Assembly (NCBI GenBank): GCA_027559495.1
Contig: JAMXSV010000024.1
Span: 1,178,001 to 1,242,000 of the forward strand
Length of the DNA stretch: 64,000 bases
DNA from: Aurifilum marmelostoma
Taxonomy: Eukaryota; Ascomycota; Sordariomycetes; Diaporthales; Cryphonectriaceae
Direction: 5' to 3'
Every line of letters begins with the position of its first letter. The stretch's first letter is position 1. This document shows positions 1 to 11,866 of the stretch, piece after piece. The notes under the pieces were generated by a model. The model worked only from the letters and a program-made list of their open reading frames with translations, made no database searches and was not told the origin of the DNA. The translations under genes were made by a program, and so were the position numbers.

Positions 1-390
1 GGAGATACTCTGGCCCAATCTCCGTGGGCTAATAGCTCAACCGACTTCGACTATCAGGTCAGATATAAGCCCCAGAAGAGCAAGCGATCTATACCGGCGG
101 CGGCTTCCGGCAGCTCCAGCAAAGCACACACGCCGCTCCCGCAAGGTGGAATGCTCTCGGGCCAGTCCTGCAGAGACACCACGGCGTCGTCACCTACGGT
201 CGGCGAGGACATGGATGAGGATCTAGCCCTGGCGCTGCGTCTCAGTCTCGAAGAAGAAGAATTGCGGAAGCAGTCTCAGGGTACTGGACTTGGTATTGAG
301 ACTGATGGATTTCCTCCCCCTCGAGACAGCTGGCAAGGGAAAGGGAGTCGCCCGTTACTGAGGAGCAGGAGACACTACTTTTCGACATGA
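1..390 (+). CDS. 3' end of a UIM-containing protein (partial)
   Basis: An open frame enters from the left edge and stops with TGA at 388-390, so only the last 129 residues are seen. The visible part is Ser/Pro/basic low-complexity sequence followed by an acidic helix around residues 68-86 (DEDLALALRLSLEEEE). This fits the ubiquitin-interacting motif, with its acidic start, central Ala, conserved Ser and acidic end. UIMs bind mono- or polyubiquitin and occur in proteasome, endocytic and ankyrin-repeat proteins. The family cannot be decided without the upstream part. The basic tail after the UIM may be genuine or may be read-through of an unrecognised intron. The gene converges on the hydrolase gene, with its stop at 635. 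Confidence 0.55.
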   Translation, partial: GDTLAQSPWANSSTDFDYQVRYKPQKSKRSIPAAASGSSSKAHTPLPQGGMLSGQSCRDTTASSPTVGEDMDEDLALALRLSLEEEELRKQSQGTGLGIETDGFPPPRDSWQGKGSRPLLRSRRHYFST

Positions 391-634
391 GTGCTTCTCG
401 AGGCAAGAGATGATGCAGAAGGGGGAAACGAGGAGGGGTGGTGCTGTTCATGCGTTGAGAGTTTTTCTTCTTCGATTCTTTTCCTCGAGTTGTTCCCTTC
501 CCGTTATGGTCTGATTGATGATGGGTCCATGGGTGCGCCTCAGACTTTGGCGCCCTCAACATAATCAGCCCCTTATTTGCCGTACAACAAGAATTTGATA
601 ATCATTTCTGCCTGAATACCTACCTACTTGGACA

Positions 635-1929
635 TCAACATTCCGACAGCCACTGAGAGACTGACGAAAACATGTAACCGTCTACGATGCCGAGACGCAT
701 ATCCAAGCTAGCCTGGCAATGCATCTCCCCCGGGCAGACAATCAACTGCAACGCCGGGTCCGATGCCTTTTCGACCTCCGACACCAACCTGCAGCCCTTG
801 ACGCCCACATCCGCAGCCCCCATCGCCTTGGCCACGCGGCAGACATCGCTGTGATACACCTCATCGCCACCAACGATCAAGAGCACCCTGTCCGCCCTCA
901 GATGATCCCAGAACCCAACTCCGGCCAACACCGGTGCCGCCCAAACATCCCCCGCTGGCTTCCAGGCCGCCGTGATCGCGCCGAGGCTGGCCTTGTTCAT
1001 GAAGTCCTTGCCGGCATTATACCGGAAACTCTCTGCGGTGCCCTCGTTGGCCGTGCGCGGCGAGATGGCGAAGGCGCCTCGGAATTTTGCCGTGGTCGAT
1101 GACGACGAAGACAGCACTAGGGGCGCGATCCCGGGCTTGGGCTGCTGCATGTGCGCCAGGATAGCCAGCACCAGATTTCCGCCTGCTGACTCGCCGCCGA
1201 TGATGATCTCCGAGGGGTGGCGGTACTGCAGGAGCAGGCGCAGTGCGGCTACGGACTGGGACAGCTGGCCTGGATACACACAGTCGGGGGCGAGGGTGTA
1301 TTCGAGGAGGACAGGCGAGGCGCCCGCCGCGCGTGCTAGCTGTATGGCAAAGGCAGGAGACTGCAGCGGGACGAGGAAACCTCCGCCGCTGTTGGTTGGG
1401 TTAGAGAAACAACTCATATGTGCAACTACACGAATGACAGCATTGCGATATGGAATAGGATGCCAACGAAGGAAGAAAAGAAAAACGGGAAAAGAGAAAG
1501 AAAACGAGGGGAAAAAAGGAAGAAGACTTACTGGAAATACAACAAGATACGGCCCTCCTGTTGCAGCTCACAGTCGATGAAGTGCAGCGTCGCAGGGGGT
1601 AAGCCAGCACCAGCACCATTGCTTCCTTTCACCAGGACTGACCGGTGGGCAAGGCCCTTGGCGGCGCAGTAGGCAATGACAGCCTGGCCGGTGGTCCTGG
1701 AGAACAAGGTCCGGAGCTGGCCTGGCTTCAAGGCGGCGACGACCGTCCCGAAGCTCGCCACGGCGTTTCTCCTCAGGGACTTGCGGCCCAGCAGGGTGCC
1801 GTCCCTCCACTGCGACAAGGTGCTGGTCAGGAAGAAGGCGAGCATGGCGCAGGCGAGTAATGGCAGGGCGCTGAGCAGGGAGACTATGTCCCGCGCGGTC
1901 CTCTGCCTCGGGCGCGTGTGGCTGGACAT
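635..1929 (-). CDS. alpha/beta hydrolase fold-3 (HSL/steryl-acetyl-hydrolase type), membrane anchored
   Basis: Two exons, 1532-1929 and 635-1388, with a 143-bp GTAAGT...CAG intron. The product is about 383 aa. The splice recreates the oxyanion-hole motif HGGGF at residues 133-137, split between the exons, which confirms the junction. The nucleophile elbow GESAGG has Ser at about 200. Likely acid and base are Asp about 308 (GGDE) and His about 356 (GEMH). A hydrophobic segment at about 16-35 looks like a membrane anchor. The family cleaves carboxyl or acetyl esters of lipophilic substrates, sometimes in secondary metabolism or sterol deacetylation; the substrate here is unknown. An in-frame ATG 87 nt upstream exists, but it reads through a TACG/TACA repeat that looks like leader, so the start at 1929 was chosen. 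Confidence 0.85.
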
Positions 1930-3269
1930 GGTTGGCCGGCTGCTTGCCTTTGGTCGCTCTGTATGTGTGTATGTATGTACGTACGTACGAGCACCACCGT
2001 GAGGCTGTGTGGCCAAGACAGAGAGAACAGACAGGGGACGGGCAGACGAGCTGGTTGATATATGCTCAAGTCATATCCGGACAGATACCCTCCTCTAGAT
2101 CCTGGGCAGATCTAGCAGGACATATGTAGTCTATGCATCGATATGGTCGTTCTTGCTTTCCTTGCCTCTGCATGACCACGACAGCCTCTGCGATCCATCC
2201 GACGATCACCATGCATCCCACTCGGTGACGACGAGCCAATCGCTGAGCATGGCTCGCCACACTCGGGGGGAAAGGTCGAGCCCATCCCTCTAAGCCGAGA
2301 AGGTCGGACTCAAAACGACTCAAGGCTCAAGTCACACGGTTCTCAGTGCCCGCTAAATAAGCACCATGGTAGAGGCATTGAGAAGCCTGCAGTTGTTAGT
2401 CCCAGAAAAAAAGAGAAATAATAATAAAATAGAAAAAAAGGTGGCTGCAACCTTTTTCCGCCGCCAACCCTCCATCTTGCAGCCGAATTAGCCCCAAAGG
2501 GCGGCGGGCCGGCCTAACGAGATCTGAGAAGCCTATCGGATCTCGTCACGTAACCCGCAGCAACGAGGGCCTTCGTCGTCTTATGTGTTTGTTCCCAGAC
2601 AAATGACCCATCAGAAATCAGATGAACCCGGTTCCAGCTCATCACCTGTCGCTCCGGTCGATCCACGAAACATCGGCTGCCTTTTTGGCCGTCTGAATGA
2701 CTTTCGCAGGCCGTGGACCGAACCGGAGAATTTTCTCCCGATGCTTTGGAGGTGACATTCGATTATTGGATAGTTGGACCATTGACGCTGTGGCACAGAT
2801 GAAGCCTCACGTGAGTATTTGGGTTTGGCGGCGCAGATGAAGGGGCGAATGAGATCAATTTTATTTTATTTCTTTTAGCTTGTTTTCGCCTTCTCTCTCT
2901 TCACACCTATGGTCTTCTTTGCACCTACGATCTTCTCTTCCTCCTGAAATCTGGACGGGCTGGCTAATCACTATTTCTATTTCTCGTACTCGCGGGCAGC
3001 CAGGCTACAAAGCGTCATGCCAATGTCCAGCCACGATTGATGAGCAGGCGAGAAGGTAGATCGATGGTCTTTGAACGAATAATTTCGGATTCAACAAAGT
3101 CTTCCTCGTTAAACTCGAGCCATGGTTATGACTATCCTCTGTGGATCAGGCCCATGTAATTCTGAGTGGGCTGCTGATTCTTCGTCCCCCTGAAGCCCTT
3201 ACAGTCACCCTCTACACACCCAGCCTACCAAAAGGCAGAGTCATTATCGTATGCAGCGTCAGAAGGCTC
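1930..3269. other. intergenic, no gene seen
   Basis: Contains a TACG/TATG-rich simple repeat around 1960-1990 in the hydrolase leader, and an A-rich stretch at about 2405-2440. Short open frames here show no recognisable motif or splice-consistent structure. Confidence 0.5.
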
Positions 3270-4076
3270 CTATTTCTCCATGCTGTCGTCCTGATCCACT
3301 TCTTCTGCAGCTGTACCGTTTGAGCTCTCAGACGCCTTCGTGGTATCGGCGAATAAAGGGGCACCTCGTGCAGTTCGAAGGTCCTCCAAGCTGTATTGTG
3401 GAATTTGCTCCGTCGGTGTAATTGACCACTCAATACACTGCACTTCTCTCCGCGCTAGAATGTGGAGTGTACCGTCGTCGCGCACCCAGCTACGTGTTAT
3501 CATGTCGCCTCTACATGGCTCGATCCAAAGGTTGCCGTATCTCTTATAACGGTCCGTCGACTCCATGACGCGGTCTAGTATGTTGAAGACATCGCTTGTT
3601 GAGAGCCTGTCTCATCTAGCTCGTCAGATTCCGCTGGGCCAATATCAAGTCTAGCTTGTTAAAGCAAGGAGGGGAGGGGGCGAGCTTGGGACGCACTGGA
3701 AATCTTCATTCTCCTCAGTATAGACCGACAAAGTCAAGGTTCCAAAACGCAGCACCGGGCACCAAGGATCTAGATGATTTTCGTCGCAGCTGACCTCGGC
3801 GTCAGCCAGATAATCGGTAGTGATGGTCCCGTAACCTGGCCTTTCCTGTCTGTCGAGGTACCACTTGAGGTTGGCCACATCGAGGTAGGAGATGCCCACC
3901 CAAGCGTGGTAGGCGGTCTTGGAATAGAGGTAGTCCCTCTCTCTGACAGTTGCGAAGTCGCAGAGACGGTGGCCTCGAAGCTCTCCGTTTTCTGTCCAGT
4001 CGGCAAGGTAAACGACCTCTTTCCGCCCAATGATGCACGGCTTCTTGAGGATTTGCTTGGTATGAGAATGGTCCAT
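3270..4076 (-). CDS. conserved hypothetical protein, tandem paralogue A
   Basis: Exons 3697-4076 and 3270-3606 with a 90-bp GTGCGT...ACAG intron give 238 aa from the first ATG. The family was not recognised. The core runs DVANLKWYLD, then ITTDYLA, then VLRFGTLTLSV, ending the exon with DFQ. The second exon carries ILDRVM and a Trp/Cys-containing beta-like stretch (LWIEPC), followed by an acidic tail. The neighbouring gene at 4953-5820 has the same blocks in the same order and an intron at the homologous codon, so the two are tandem duplicates. The N-terminus is uncertain. Another minus-strand frame is open at 4077-4327 (starting MKLNTAESS) and could be an upstream exon or a frameshifted N-terminus. 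A TGA lies just upstream of the chosen ATG in its own frame. Confidence 0.6.
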
Positions 4077-4952
4077 GATACCTTCGAGGGTTGGTCAGAT
4101 CTTTCCATCAAGACAGACACGGGCAGCTCGGGTAGATGGCGTTTGCAGATGGGGTTCTGCCTTTCGAAAGATTGCTGAGATGCAGAGTACAAGCTGTTGA
4201 AAATGTCGAGCCTGTGTGTTGTGTTGACTGTAGTGCCCTTAGCACTGGCCCCAAGGTACAACAATAGTCTAGCTTCCAGATGAACCTTCGAGCTTGGGAG
4301 CGACGACTCTGCTGTGTTAAGCTTCATGAATACCAGCCCATAGCACCTACTATATCTGCCAGACCATTACTTACAGACCTGTCAGATTGCTCTTCTTGCC
4401 ATGATCATGAGCTTATTAGTTGTCAGAACTAATATAGCTCTACAAAGCGAGGCTGTTGCCCCAAGGAGACAATCTCTATGATCACTTCTGTGCAGAATTG
4501 AGAATATGGAACAGGACCTCCAAAGGGCAATTAACGGGCATGCACCTTCGAACTGACTTGGAAGGCTACGAAGCTGTCACTGGACACTCGAATCTTCATC
4601 AGCAAGACCAAAGGAGCTTTGATCAGCGGACCTCACGTGGAAGCCTTCTCTCGGGGCCCCTACCATCTGTGGCTCTTCCTTTCAGCACCTGCAGCCCTCA
4701 ATTTGTTTGTGCTTTCTTCTTTCATCTCCTCTGCTTACTTACTTATCTACATAGCAGTAGTACTTATCACACAAGCAGGAGACTTCGAGGTCCTTACCTT
4801 GCACTTGCAACTTGCAGGGTCAATGGAGAGGTCCAAGACCAGAATCAGCCTTTCTGGGGTCTACCTCAGTCGGATATAAGTGCGTTCAACGATGCCTCGG
4901 GTCACCACCTCAGGTACTCTCCCAGAGCCCCCTTAGCATCTCAACAGCCCGG

Positions 4953-5820
4953 TTAACCCCCCGAACAAGACCGTGCTTTATTTGCAGGTTCGGCCAAGCA
5001 AGGCCCCTTTGACGAATGGCCGAAACCGGCCCCGGCCTCCAGCTTGTGGATGTCCGACCACCACACATGCTCAGGCACCATAAGGAGGTGCCATCTGATG
5101 ACGATCGGTCGTATAGCTGTGACTTTTCCATCTTCGTGGATCCAAGAATGGTTGAAGATCGTTCCGTTGCATGGTTCAAGCCACTTAAATTGACTACTGC
5201 GGAGGTACTGTGAAGCCATGACACGGTCCAGGATCTCTGCGAGATCCGTCTTTGCCAGCCTAGACCACGACAATCGTAAACTTGTCAGCTCAGCTACCTG
5301 ACCACACATGTATCATATCAGCAGTCGCCAATATTGGTCCAGGGTTGTAACTAAGCGGGAAAAATGAGATACTTAACTGAAATTCTCGTGAGCTCAAAGA
5401 GACAGCCAAAGTAATCGTTCGGAACCGCAGGACCTGACACATCTCGAGACCCATTGCCTCGGTCATGGCAAGGTCTTCGGTAGTGATGCTCCAGACATAG
5501 TCAGGGTCAAGCTGCCAGCGCATATTGAGAACGTCTTCACCGCGCATCCTGAACTTCTGGGCCGATGGCGACTCCAAGTGGTCAAAGGGCTGAAGCGAGC
5601 CGAACGACGAGAGGCGTGTCCCGCCCAAGGGTATCTCTTGACAACTAACGCTCGTACTGATACCGAGATAATTCAGACTCTGCGGGTAGTCATCAAGCCC
5701 GTCATCTGAGCTCGAATCGGGCGACTGAGCTCGTTCCAGTCCAAGCATGTTATCGCCTCCCATATTGTGCCCTGGAATTTTTGATTTGAGTGTAGGTGGT
5801 TTGGTGTCATTATTCAACAT
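4953..5820 (-). CDS. conserved hypothetical protein, tandem paralogue B
   Basis: Exons 5378-5820 and 4953-5280 with a 97-bp GTTAAG...AAG intron give 256 aa. The donor falls after the same (D/E)F(Q/H) codon position as in paralogue A. Shared blocks are DV-N--W-LD, Y--ITT--LA, VLRF-T-TL-V, ILDRVM and W(I/L)EPC. The two copies differ greatly outside these blocks, so the duplication is old. The N-terminal 60 residues are Ser/Asp-rich and probably disordered. No domain was recognised. An additional 5' exon upstream of 5820 cannot be excluded. Confidence 0.55.
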
Positions 5821-6321
5821 GAAAGTCCAATGGAGACGTTCGCAGGTACTGATTTCATCACTGACGAGGGCTCATGAAATGGTAAACGGGCGAACATGTA
5901 ATAATCAAAACATGTTCAAAGCTGTGCCCTTGATCGAGAGTCTTTGATAGCAAGCGCACGTTGTGAGTGCCCCAACCGCCAGTCACTATCTCTGTTTTAA
6001 CAGTCAGTACAATCTTATGATAACAGTGACGGTGGGCGGTGCAGACAGATATTTGATAGGATATCACCATCATGCGTAGGGTTGTTGTGATCTGGCTCCT
6101 AGCTGAACAAAGCCCAGGGCCATCGAAACGAAGGCTCGCTCCCCAAAATGCATAGATCCCACCAGTCATTGAAAGTCAGTCAGACGAGCCGCAATAAAAG
6201 GAAAGCCATGAGTGAAGGGGCAAATTGACACGTGGTGACCAATGAGGAGCATGCGCGCACTAATTATGTACAACTTGGCCTGGCCAGTCCGCCTGTGTTC
6301 ACACCCCTGGCTCGGCAGTTC

Positions 6322-6353
6322 CTGGCGAGTCTTGCTGCTGGCGAGTCTTGCTG
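6322..6353. repeat. 16-bp tandem duplication
   Basis: CTGGCGAGTCTTGCTG occurs twice in direct succession in non-coding DNA; probably replication slippage. Confidence 0.85.
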
Positions 6354-8898
6354 CTGGCAGCCGTGTGACTTGGATTGCGCCCGCCGTCATCTCATATGTG
6401 TATCTGAATATAGGGCAGTCTGCTTCACACGGCAGGTTGATAGGTTGATTGCTTGTCCTACTCATTACAAGCATACTGGGTCTGACGGAGAGAGATATCT
6501 CGAACCCGAATCAATTCTGAAAGCTCCAGATCGCCCCTCTGGCCCGAACTGAGAGAAGCAATTTCTAGACGATTCACAGAAACTGGTTGACGAGCCCATA
6601 TATCTCTGAACAGTGCTTTCACTTTGGACAGGCCTCCGACCTTGACGCCCTACAGCCACAGGCACCGTGTCGTCACAATTACTTAGGGCCTGACTTCCGG
6701 CCTAGAGGGATCAGATCCAATATACATGTGCTGCACCAGCCTGCGTTTCTTGTTTCCAAATTTTCAGAACGAGGAAATGTCGGGGTGATAGCTTCTCCTA
6801 ATTCAAGGTAATCCTTACTCGTTAAAACCTCCCGGCTGTCCCCAGTTTAGCGCGTGTTGTCGAGGTCCCTTTACCAAGCTGTCAGCTGTGAGTATCCTGG
6901 GAACCCTTAATTCTCAGGACGGTTCGAGCTTGCTTACTTAGCTTCAATTGGCGCAACGCCCTTCTGTGAGAACTTCTCCAAGCCATTTGTCTCACAGGCT
7001 TTACAGATGCAGGCTCAGCAGCAGACCGCTTAACCGGAACCGTACGCCACCGACCCTGGGCCCCCTGCTTGAACTCTTGTCATGCATCGGAGCTGGGCGC
7101 TCGCTTATGCCTTGGAAGGGAAGCCACTGCTTCTGCTTGCGCCCTCCATGTCGCGGAAGACGAAGTGTAAAGTGTAAAGCCTTGCAGGTTTTGACTCCAC
7201 ATCGCATGATGTCTGAAGCTCACGAAGCTCACATATGGTGATGGATCCCGCTTTCCCGATTGAGACGAAAGGGAGCGGCTACTCGGTACCGCCAGAGTTA
7301 CTCTCGGGCCCGTACTAATGTACTATGTCTAGGCTGTTACTCTCTCACTCACACGCGCGCACGCAAGCACGGCGGCTCATGCAGCTTCCGAAACACGCAT
7401 CGGGCCTCAACATTCCACACGAGAGGGTGACCATCATCGTCTCTCCCTCTCACGCATGTGTTGGGCCGGCAGAGAAGTATTGCTGCTATGCCAGGCTGTA
7501 ATTACAGAATTATGTATGTGACATCACTGCAGTGCAAACCTTGGCACATGCGCACGCGCACACATCTGGGATGTACAGTACCACGGTAAGCACCAGGACA
7601 GCAGAACCTGCAGGCACACGCGATGGGGCTTGCTGACGCCCAGCCCTCTTCTTCAGTCGAAACTGTCGTGGAGATTTGTGTCCCTCTGGCGATCCCGGGG
7701 TGTCCGAACTTCCAACCATGGCTCAATCTGCATGTGTGTGTGTGGGAAGCACACTACCACGTGGAAGGGCTACAATGGGTGGGCATGGCGTCTCATCCTA
7801 CACACAACCACGGGACCGGTTCAGGAAGGCCCAAGGTTTTCTTCTAGAAGGATAATAACCATCAATCGGGCCATAGAGGCAGCCAGAGCCGAATTTTTGC
7901 TCGTCAGCGTCGCAATGGTTTGGGGACCACTCACCACCCTTCCTCTTCAGGCAGCCAATAGAGAAGGAGCTGGCGACAGAGCTCCAGCGCGTCCTCTGCC
8001 CTGCGCGTCAGCAGTGGTCATCAGCGTTGGATCCAATGAGACCTCGCCGCAGCGCACACTCGTGTCTTGAGGATTTGTGACTGCCGGCCTCGGCCGCCCT
8101 GAGGGCGGGCCCCTCGAGGCCCCTTTTGGAGAGGAACCGGGGGGAAAGGACGAGGGCCAGCGCAACGTTGGCAGCGCGCTCGTGGCCTTGTAGGGATCCA
8201 AATCCTTCCCAGCGAGAAAGTAGTGCGGGATGGCTGCGAGTCTTCTTGATCCCTCAGGTTGGGTGTGTGTCTGTATGAAAGAGAGGGTGGAGGCCTGATG
8301 CGGGCATTGCGTAGGCTCTTGATTAGGTTCTTGATTGCCCCTGACTGGTCTGCACACCACATTCTGTCGCCTTCTGGCGCAAATTAGGGGCGTTCATGCG
8401 GTTTCAAACCACGTCGGTGACTGTAGTTGTGAGAAGATGGTGCTTGGCGAGCGATAGTGGCTACCAACGGCACCCAAGAACAACGGGTATCACTGTCAGG
8501 CTGGGGTATGATCATACGAGGTGCGATGAGGGAGTGTCGTAATCTCTGTTTCCTCTTCATTTTGCTCTCTTCTTCTTTTTTTTCCACCGTAGGGAGGGGT
8601 AGAGAAATTGATGTTTAGTAAGAGAGCCTGCAGGTGATGATCGATCTTGGTGTGATAGTAGCGCTAGATATGCTTCGGCACCGTGGGTTGGAAATTAGCC
8701 ATCGAGATTGCGACATGTTGAAATCGGGAAAGTCGGCGTTCCTTGTGACAATGTCGTGCAGCAGGCGAGAAGACAGACATAGTCAGCGCCACAACAAAGT
8801 GGAGAGGGAGGGCGGAACACAATGACCAGGTGCGCAGCAGCGAGACAGACAATGCGTCGTACATACTGTAGCAAGGTATGCACCGTAGTCCTACTGCG

Positions 8899-8932
8899 GT
8901 GTGTGTGTGTGTGTGTGTTTGTTTGTGTGTGT
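8899..8932. repeat. (TG)n microsatellite
   Basis: Nearly perfect GT dinucleotide tract interrupted by TTTGTTTG. It generates spurious Val/Cys and His/Thr repeats in overlapping frames. Confidence 0.9.
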
Positions 8933-9341
8933 CGGGTGCCCCACCAAACGCTTACCTCTTCATTACGCCTTATCTTCCTTCGCACCCACGTCTCATCTCT
9001 CTCTCTCTTGTCGATGTCTTTCAGTCTCTCACGTGGGATGGGATTCCGGAGTCTGGTATCCAAAGTGTATGTTGAATGACGTGCGTATACGAGGGAGATC
9101 GTCAGTGGACTTGTTGAGAAGGGATCGATGGACAGGCGAAGGAAAGAGGACTTAGCCTCGCCAGGCCGTGGGCGCGCGTGCTCCACCGTATTATCATCGG
9201 CACACTATCGACAACCCTGGTCAGTAGAGATTGGATTACTTTGTACCACCACCACCATTATTTTACCCTCAGCACAGCTTCCCTCCCTCGTGACAGCCTC
9301 GTTCCATATCTTGGCAGTGCCTCAGTAGTCTCGATCAGCGC

Positions 9342-9375
9342 GGGGGGGGGGGGTTGTGTGTGTGTGTGGGTGGGT
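9342..9375. repeat. G12 homopolymer followed by a TG/GGTG tract
   Basis: Twelve consecutive G, then TTGTGTGTGTGTG and GGGTGGGTG. This could form a G-quadruplex in the plus strand and is a likely site of sequencing error. Confidence 0.85.
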
Positions 9376-10186
9376 GCGTGTCCGCCCATAGTACACTGGC
9401 AGGACTGGATGGGCAAAAGCCGGAGATTTCCATGAGCCACCATTGAAAGAAAGACATGCAGGTTGCAGCCAGGGCGGGCGCAGAGCTCGGGACCGCCAGA
9501 ACCGCCCTTGCAGCATTGTGATGTGGTCGTAGTGTGTTTTCCCCAATGTTGCACTGAGACCCAGCCGATTTGGCTTGGGTGTCATCGCTCGTTCAGGCTA
9601 GCAGGTGAGGGAATCCTTCCTGCCGTGGCAGCTGGGGGGAGGTTGTGCCTTGGTCCCCCAGTCGTGTGTCTTATCCCTGTCATAATTTCATAAGTCGTAC
9701 CTGCCCTTTTTCTCTCCCTCCTCCTTCTCATGTCCTCGAGTCGTCCGTCTTCTCGTGCTGTGTTCCCGGTGTTTCTTTTCTTGCTCCTTTTTGGTTCTCC
9801 CCTCACCTCACCTCAGTTGCCAACAAGAGATCGGTGGGGGAGCTGGGAAAGAGAGAGTGGAAAGAACAAAAGAAGACAGACGCAGACCGCTAAATAATCC
9901 ATCGGACTGTAGCATTTGCTGCGCGGATCACTCAGCGCCCAATCCACTCTCTTTCCACTCCAGCTCAGCCTCGCTGAGGCGGAGGTGCATATCTGCAGTA
10001 CACGACGTGGCCCACCGAGCGAGCGACAGCACACGGACAGAGACCACTCCGGGCTCTTGTGGTTGGGGCATGGCAATTTCGTCTAGGTGTTTCGAGGGAC
10101 CACCGATTTTCCCCAGTTGGTGGATACAGGCCCGGCGGGGGACTGTCGATTCTAATATCAGAGTCTAGCCCTCCGGGAGCACCTCC

Positions 10187-11866
10187 ATGGCGCCTTTGGC
10201 CAGACAGCCTGTGTCACTGAAGCGATCCGGCAGCAGTCCAAGTTCAACACCATCACCGCTCAGCCACGGTGCCAGCGTTGGCATCGGTGTCGGAATCACC
10301 CTGATCCTCAGCCTCGTCATCGCCACGAGCCTGTACTGCTGGATCTGCTGCTACCGCCCACGGGCAAGGACGGACTCGAGGTCGTATCCCGAGACTTGGG
10401 ATGCCATGAAGTGCAGTGTGGCTGCTTCTGCTGGTGGTGGTGGCAGGGAGGTGAATGTGCCGCGGAACCGCTTTGGCCGCGTGCTCGCCGTCCTGTCTCC
10501 AAAGCGCCGCAAGTCGAGAGCAGACCTGAACGCCACGCCCGATACGTTTCTCTCCGCAGCTGGTCTTCAGCCGCTGCAGCTGCCTGACAAGGAGCTCGGG
10601 GAGCTGCCAAATGACCGCCGTGGGTCAGCTGCCGAGCTCGAGGGCGGCCTGTTCGGCGACGGCAAGGTCCTCTTCGGCGCAGAAGATGACGACCCCTTTG
10701 AAGAGGCAAATCGGGAGGTGGATGCTCACGGGCCTGTGCCGCCCTACACGTCCTCTGCGGGCAGATCAGAGCGCGACATCAGCTTCACCACCTTTGCCAG
10801 CAAGTCGGAGCGTGATGTGAGCTCGATCCCACACTACCGGCCCGAGGGCACCTCGACACCCCCTCCGCCTGGGACCCTCGACATCAACAAGCTCGTGCTC
10901 GACATGCCTCTTGTCACCACCGCACCCCAGGCAGCCTGGCACCGCAAGCGTACGGGGCCGCCTCCACCCCTAACAATCGCGCCGCCGGTACACTCACGTA
11001 GCCCTTCTGATGCCTACTCGGCCTACTCAACGTTCGCCGCTCCTTCTTCGCCATATGAATACTACTCGTTCAATATACCTGTACCAGCCATTCCGTCACC
11101 ACATCGGACACCCACATTGAAGGATCCTTTCGCCTCCGATCCTTCATACGACGCTTCTCGGTCATCATCACACTCTTCCGGCTCGGACAGCTCGAGCCAC
11201 CGGGCCTATGACCAGGCCTCCTCCACCACTCCCACATCTGTGCCAAACATGAGTCGGTCCAATTCGGGTGCGCACACAGCATCGATATCACTGCCACCGC
11301 CTACCCCGACCTACTCGTCCACCGCGTCGCAACACTCCCCGACGACCCAAAGCCAGAAAATTCCCATCGATTCCACCAATTTCGTGTGCCTGGGCCCGCT
11401 GCCCAGAGACATGCTGATGCCGACGCCCGGCCAATTTCAGGCCGAGAAGCAGCAGCATGCGCCCTACCGGTCCGTGCCGCGGATTCTGGCAGGGGACGCC
11501 AGCATGCGCCGCCCCGCGACGGCGTCATCTGCTGGCACGTTGAGCCCTCTCACATACCAGGACCCGCTCCTGCACGACAGTAATCCCTTCCGACCCCACC
11601 ATAACCCTGCCTATCCGACCTTCACGCGCGAGCACTCCATTCACGCCCAACAGGAGCTACTGCTGCTGGACCGCGAGGAGGTCCCGCGGCAGAGACGCCC
11701 CTCCGCCGACAGCCTGGGTAGCAACTTCACGGTTGAAGAAGAGGCGCGCATCCAGGCCCAGATCATCAAGAACCTGTCCATGATCGGAAAGGAGCGGGTC
11801 GTCGGCGGCAACGATATCGTGCACATCCCGCAGTTCTCGAACAAGAGATATAGTTGGGAGAACTAA
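10187..11866 (+). CDS. single-pass membrane protein with Ser/Pro-rich cytosolic tail, function unknown
   Basis: Intronless, 559 aa. A short Ser/Pro-rich N-terminus precedes one transmembrane segment at about residues 31-55 that begins with Gly-rich VGIGVGI and ends with Cys/Trp and basic residues (YCWICCYRPRAR). By the positive-inside rule the long C-terminal tail is cytosolic. The tail is rich in Ser, Pro and Tyr, with repeated SERD(I/V)S motifs near 195-215, a RPSADSLGSNF stretch and a helical segment (VEEEARIQAQIIKNL) near the end. The layout resembles the tails of fungal wall-sensor proteins, but no ectodomain (WSC, Mid2) is present. No signal peptide is evident. A missed 5' exon is possible. 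The gene is probably real, given its length and codon use. Confidence 0.75.
   Translation: MAPLARQPVSLKRSGSSPSSTPSPLSHGASVGIGVGITLILSLVIATSLYCWICCYRPRARTDSRSYPETWDAMKCSVAASAGGGGREVNVPRNRFGRVLAVLSPKRRKSRADLNATPDTFLSAAGLQPLQLPDKELGELPNDRRGSAAELEGGLFGDGKVLFGAEDDDPFEEANREVDAHGPVPPYTSSAGRSERDISFTTFASKSERDVSSIPHYRPEGTSTPPPPGTLDINKLVLDMPLVTTAPQAAWHRKRTGPPPPLTIAPPVHSRSPSDAYSAYSTFAAPSSPYEYYSFNIPVPAIPSPHRTPTLKDPFASDPSYDASRSSSHSSGSDSSSHRAYDQASSTTPTSVPNMSRSNSGAHTASISLPPPTPTYSSTASQHSPTTQSQKIPIDSTNFVCLGPLPRDMLMPTPGQFQAEKQQHAPYRSVPRILAGDASMRRPATASSAGTLSPLTYQDPLLHDSNPFRPHHNPAYPTFTREHSIHAQQELLLLDREEVPRQRRPSADSLGSNFTVEEEARIQAQIIKNLSMIGKERVVGGNDIVHIPQFSNKRYSWEN

Larger units (their letters stand above)
5821..10186. 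other. gene-poor intergenic region
   Basis: 4.4 kb without a gene I can support. It holds a perfect 16-bp tandem duplication at 6322-6353, a (TG)n tract at about 8899-8932, a run of 12 G at 9342-9353 followed by another TG/GGTG tract, and C/T-rich DNA at 9690-9960 that is probably promoter and leader of the 559-aa gene. Open frames on both strands are short, lack motifs and overlap repeats. Confidence 0.5.

Noticed and set aside
8695..9186. 163-codon minus-strand frame with THTHTH repeats
   Set aside because: The repeat is the complement of the TG microsatellite; no supporting motif.
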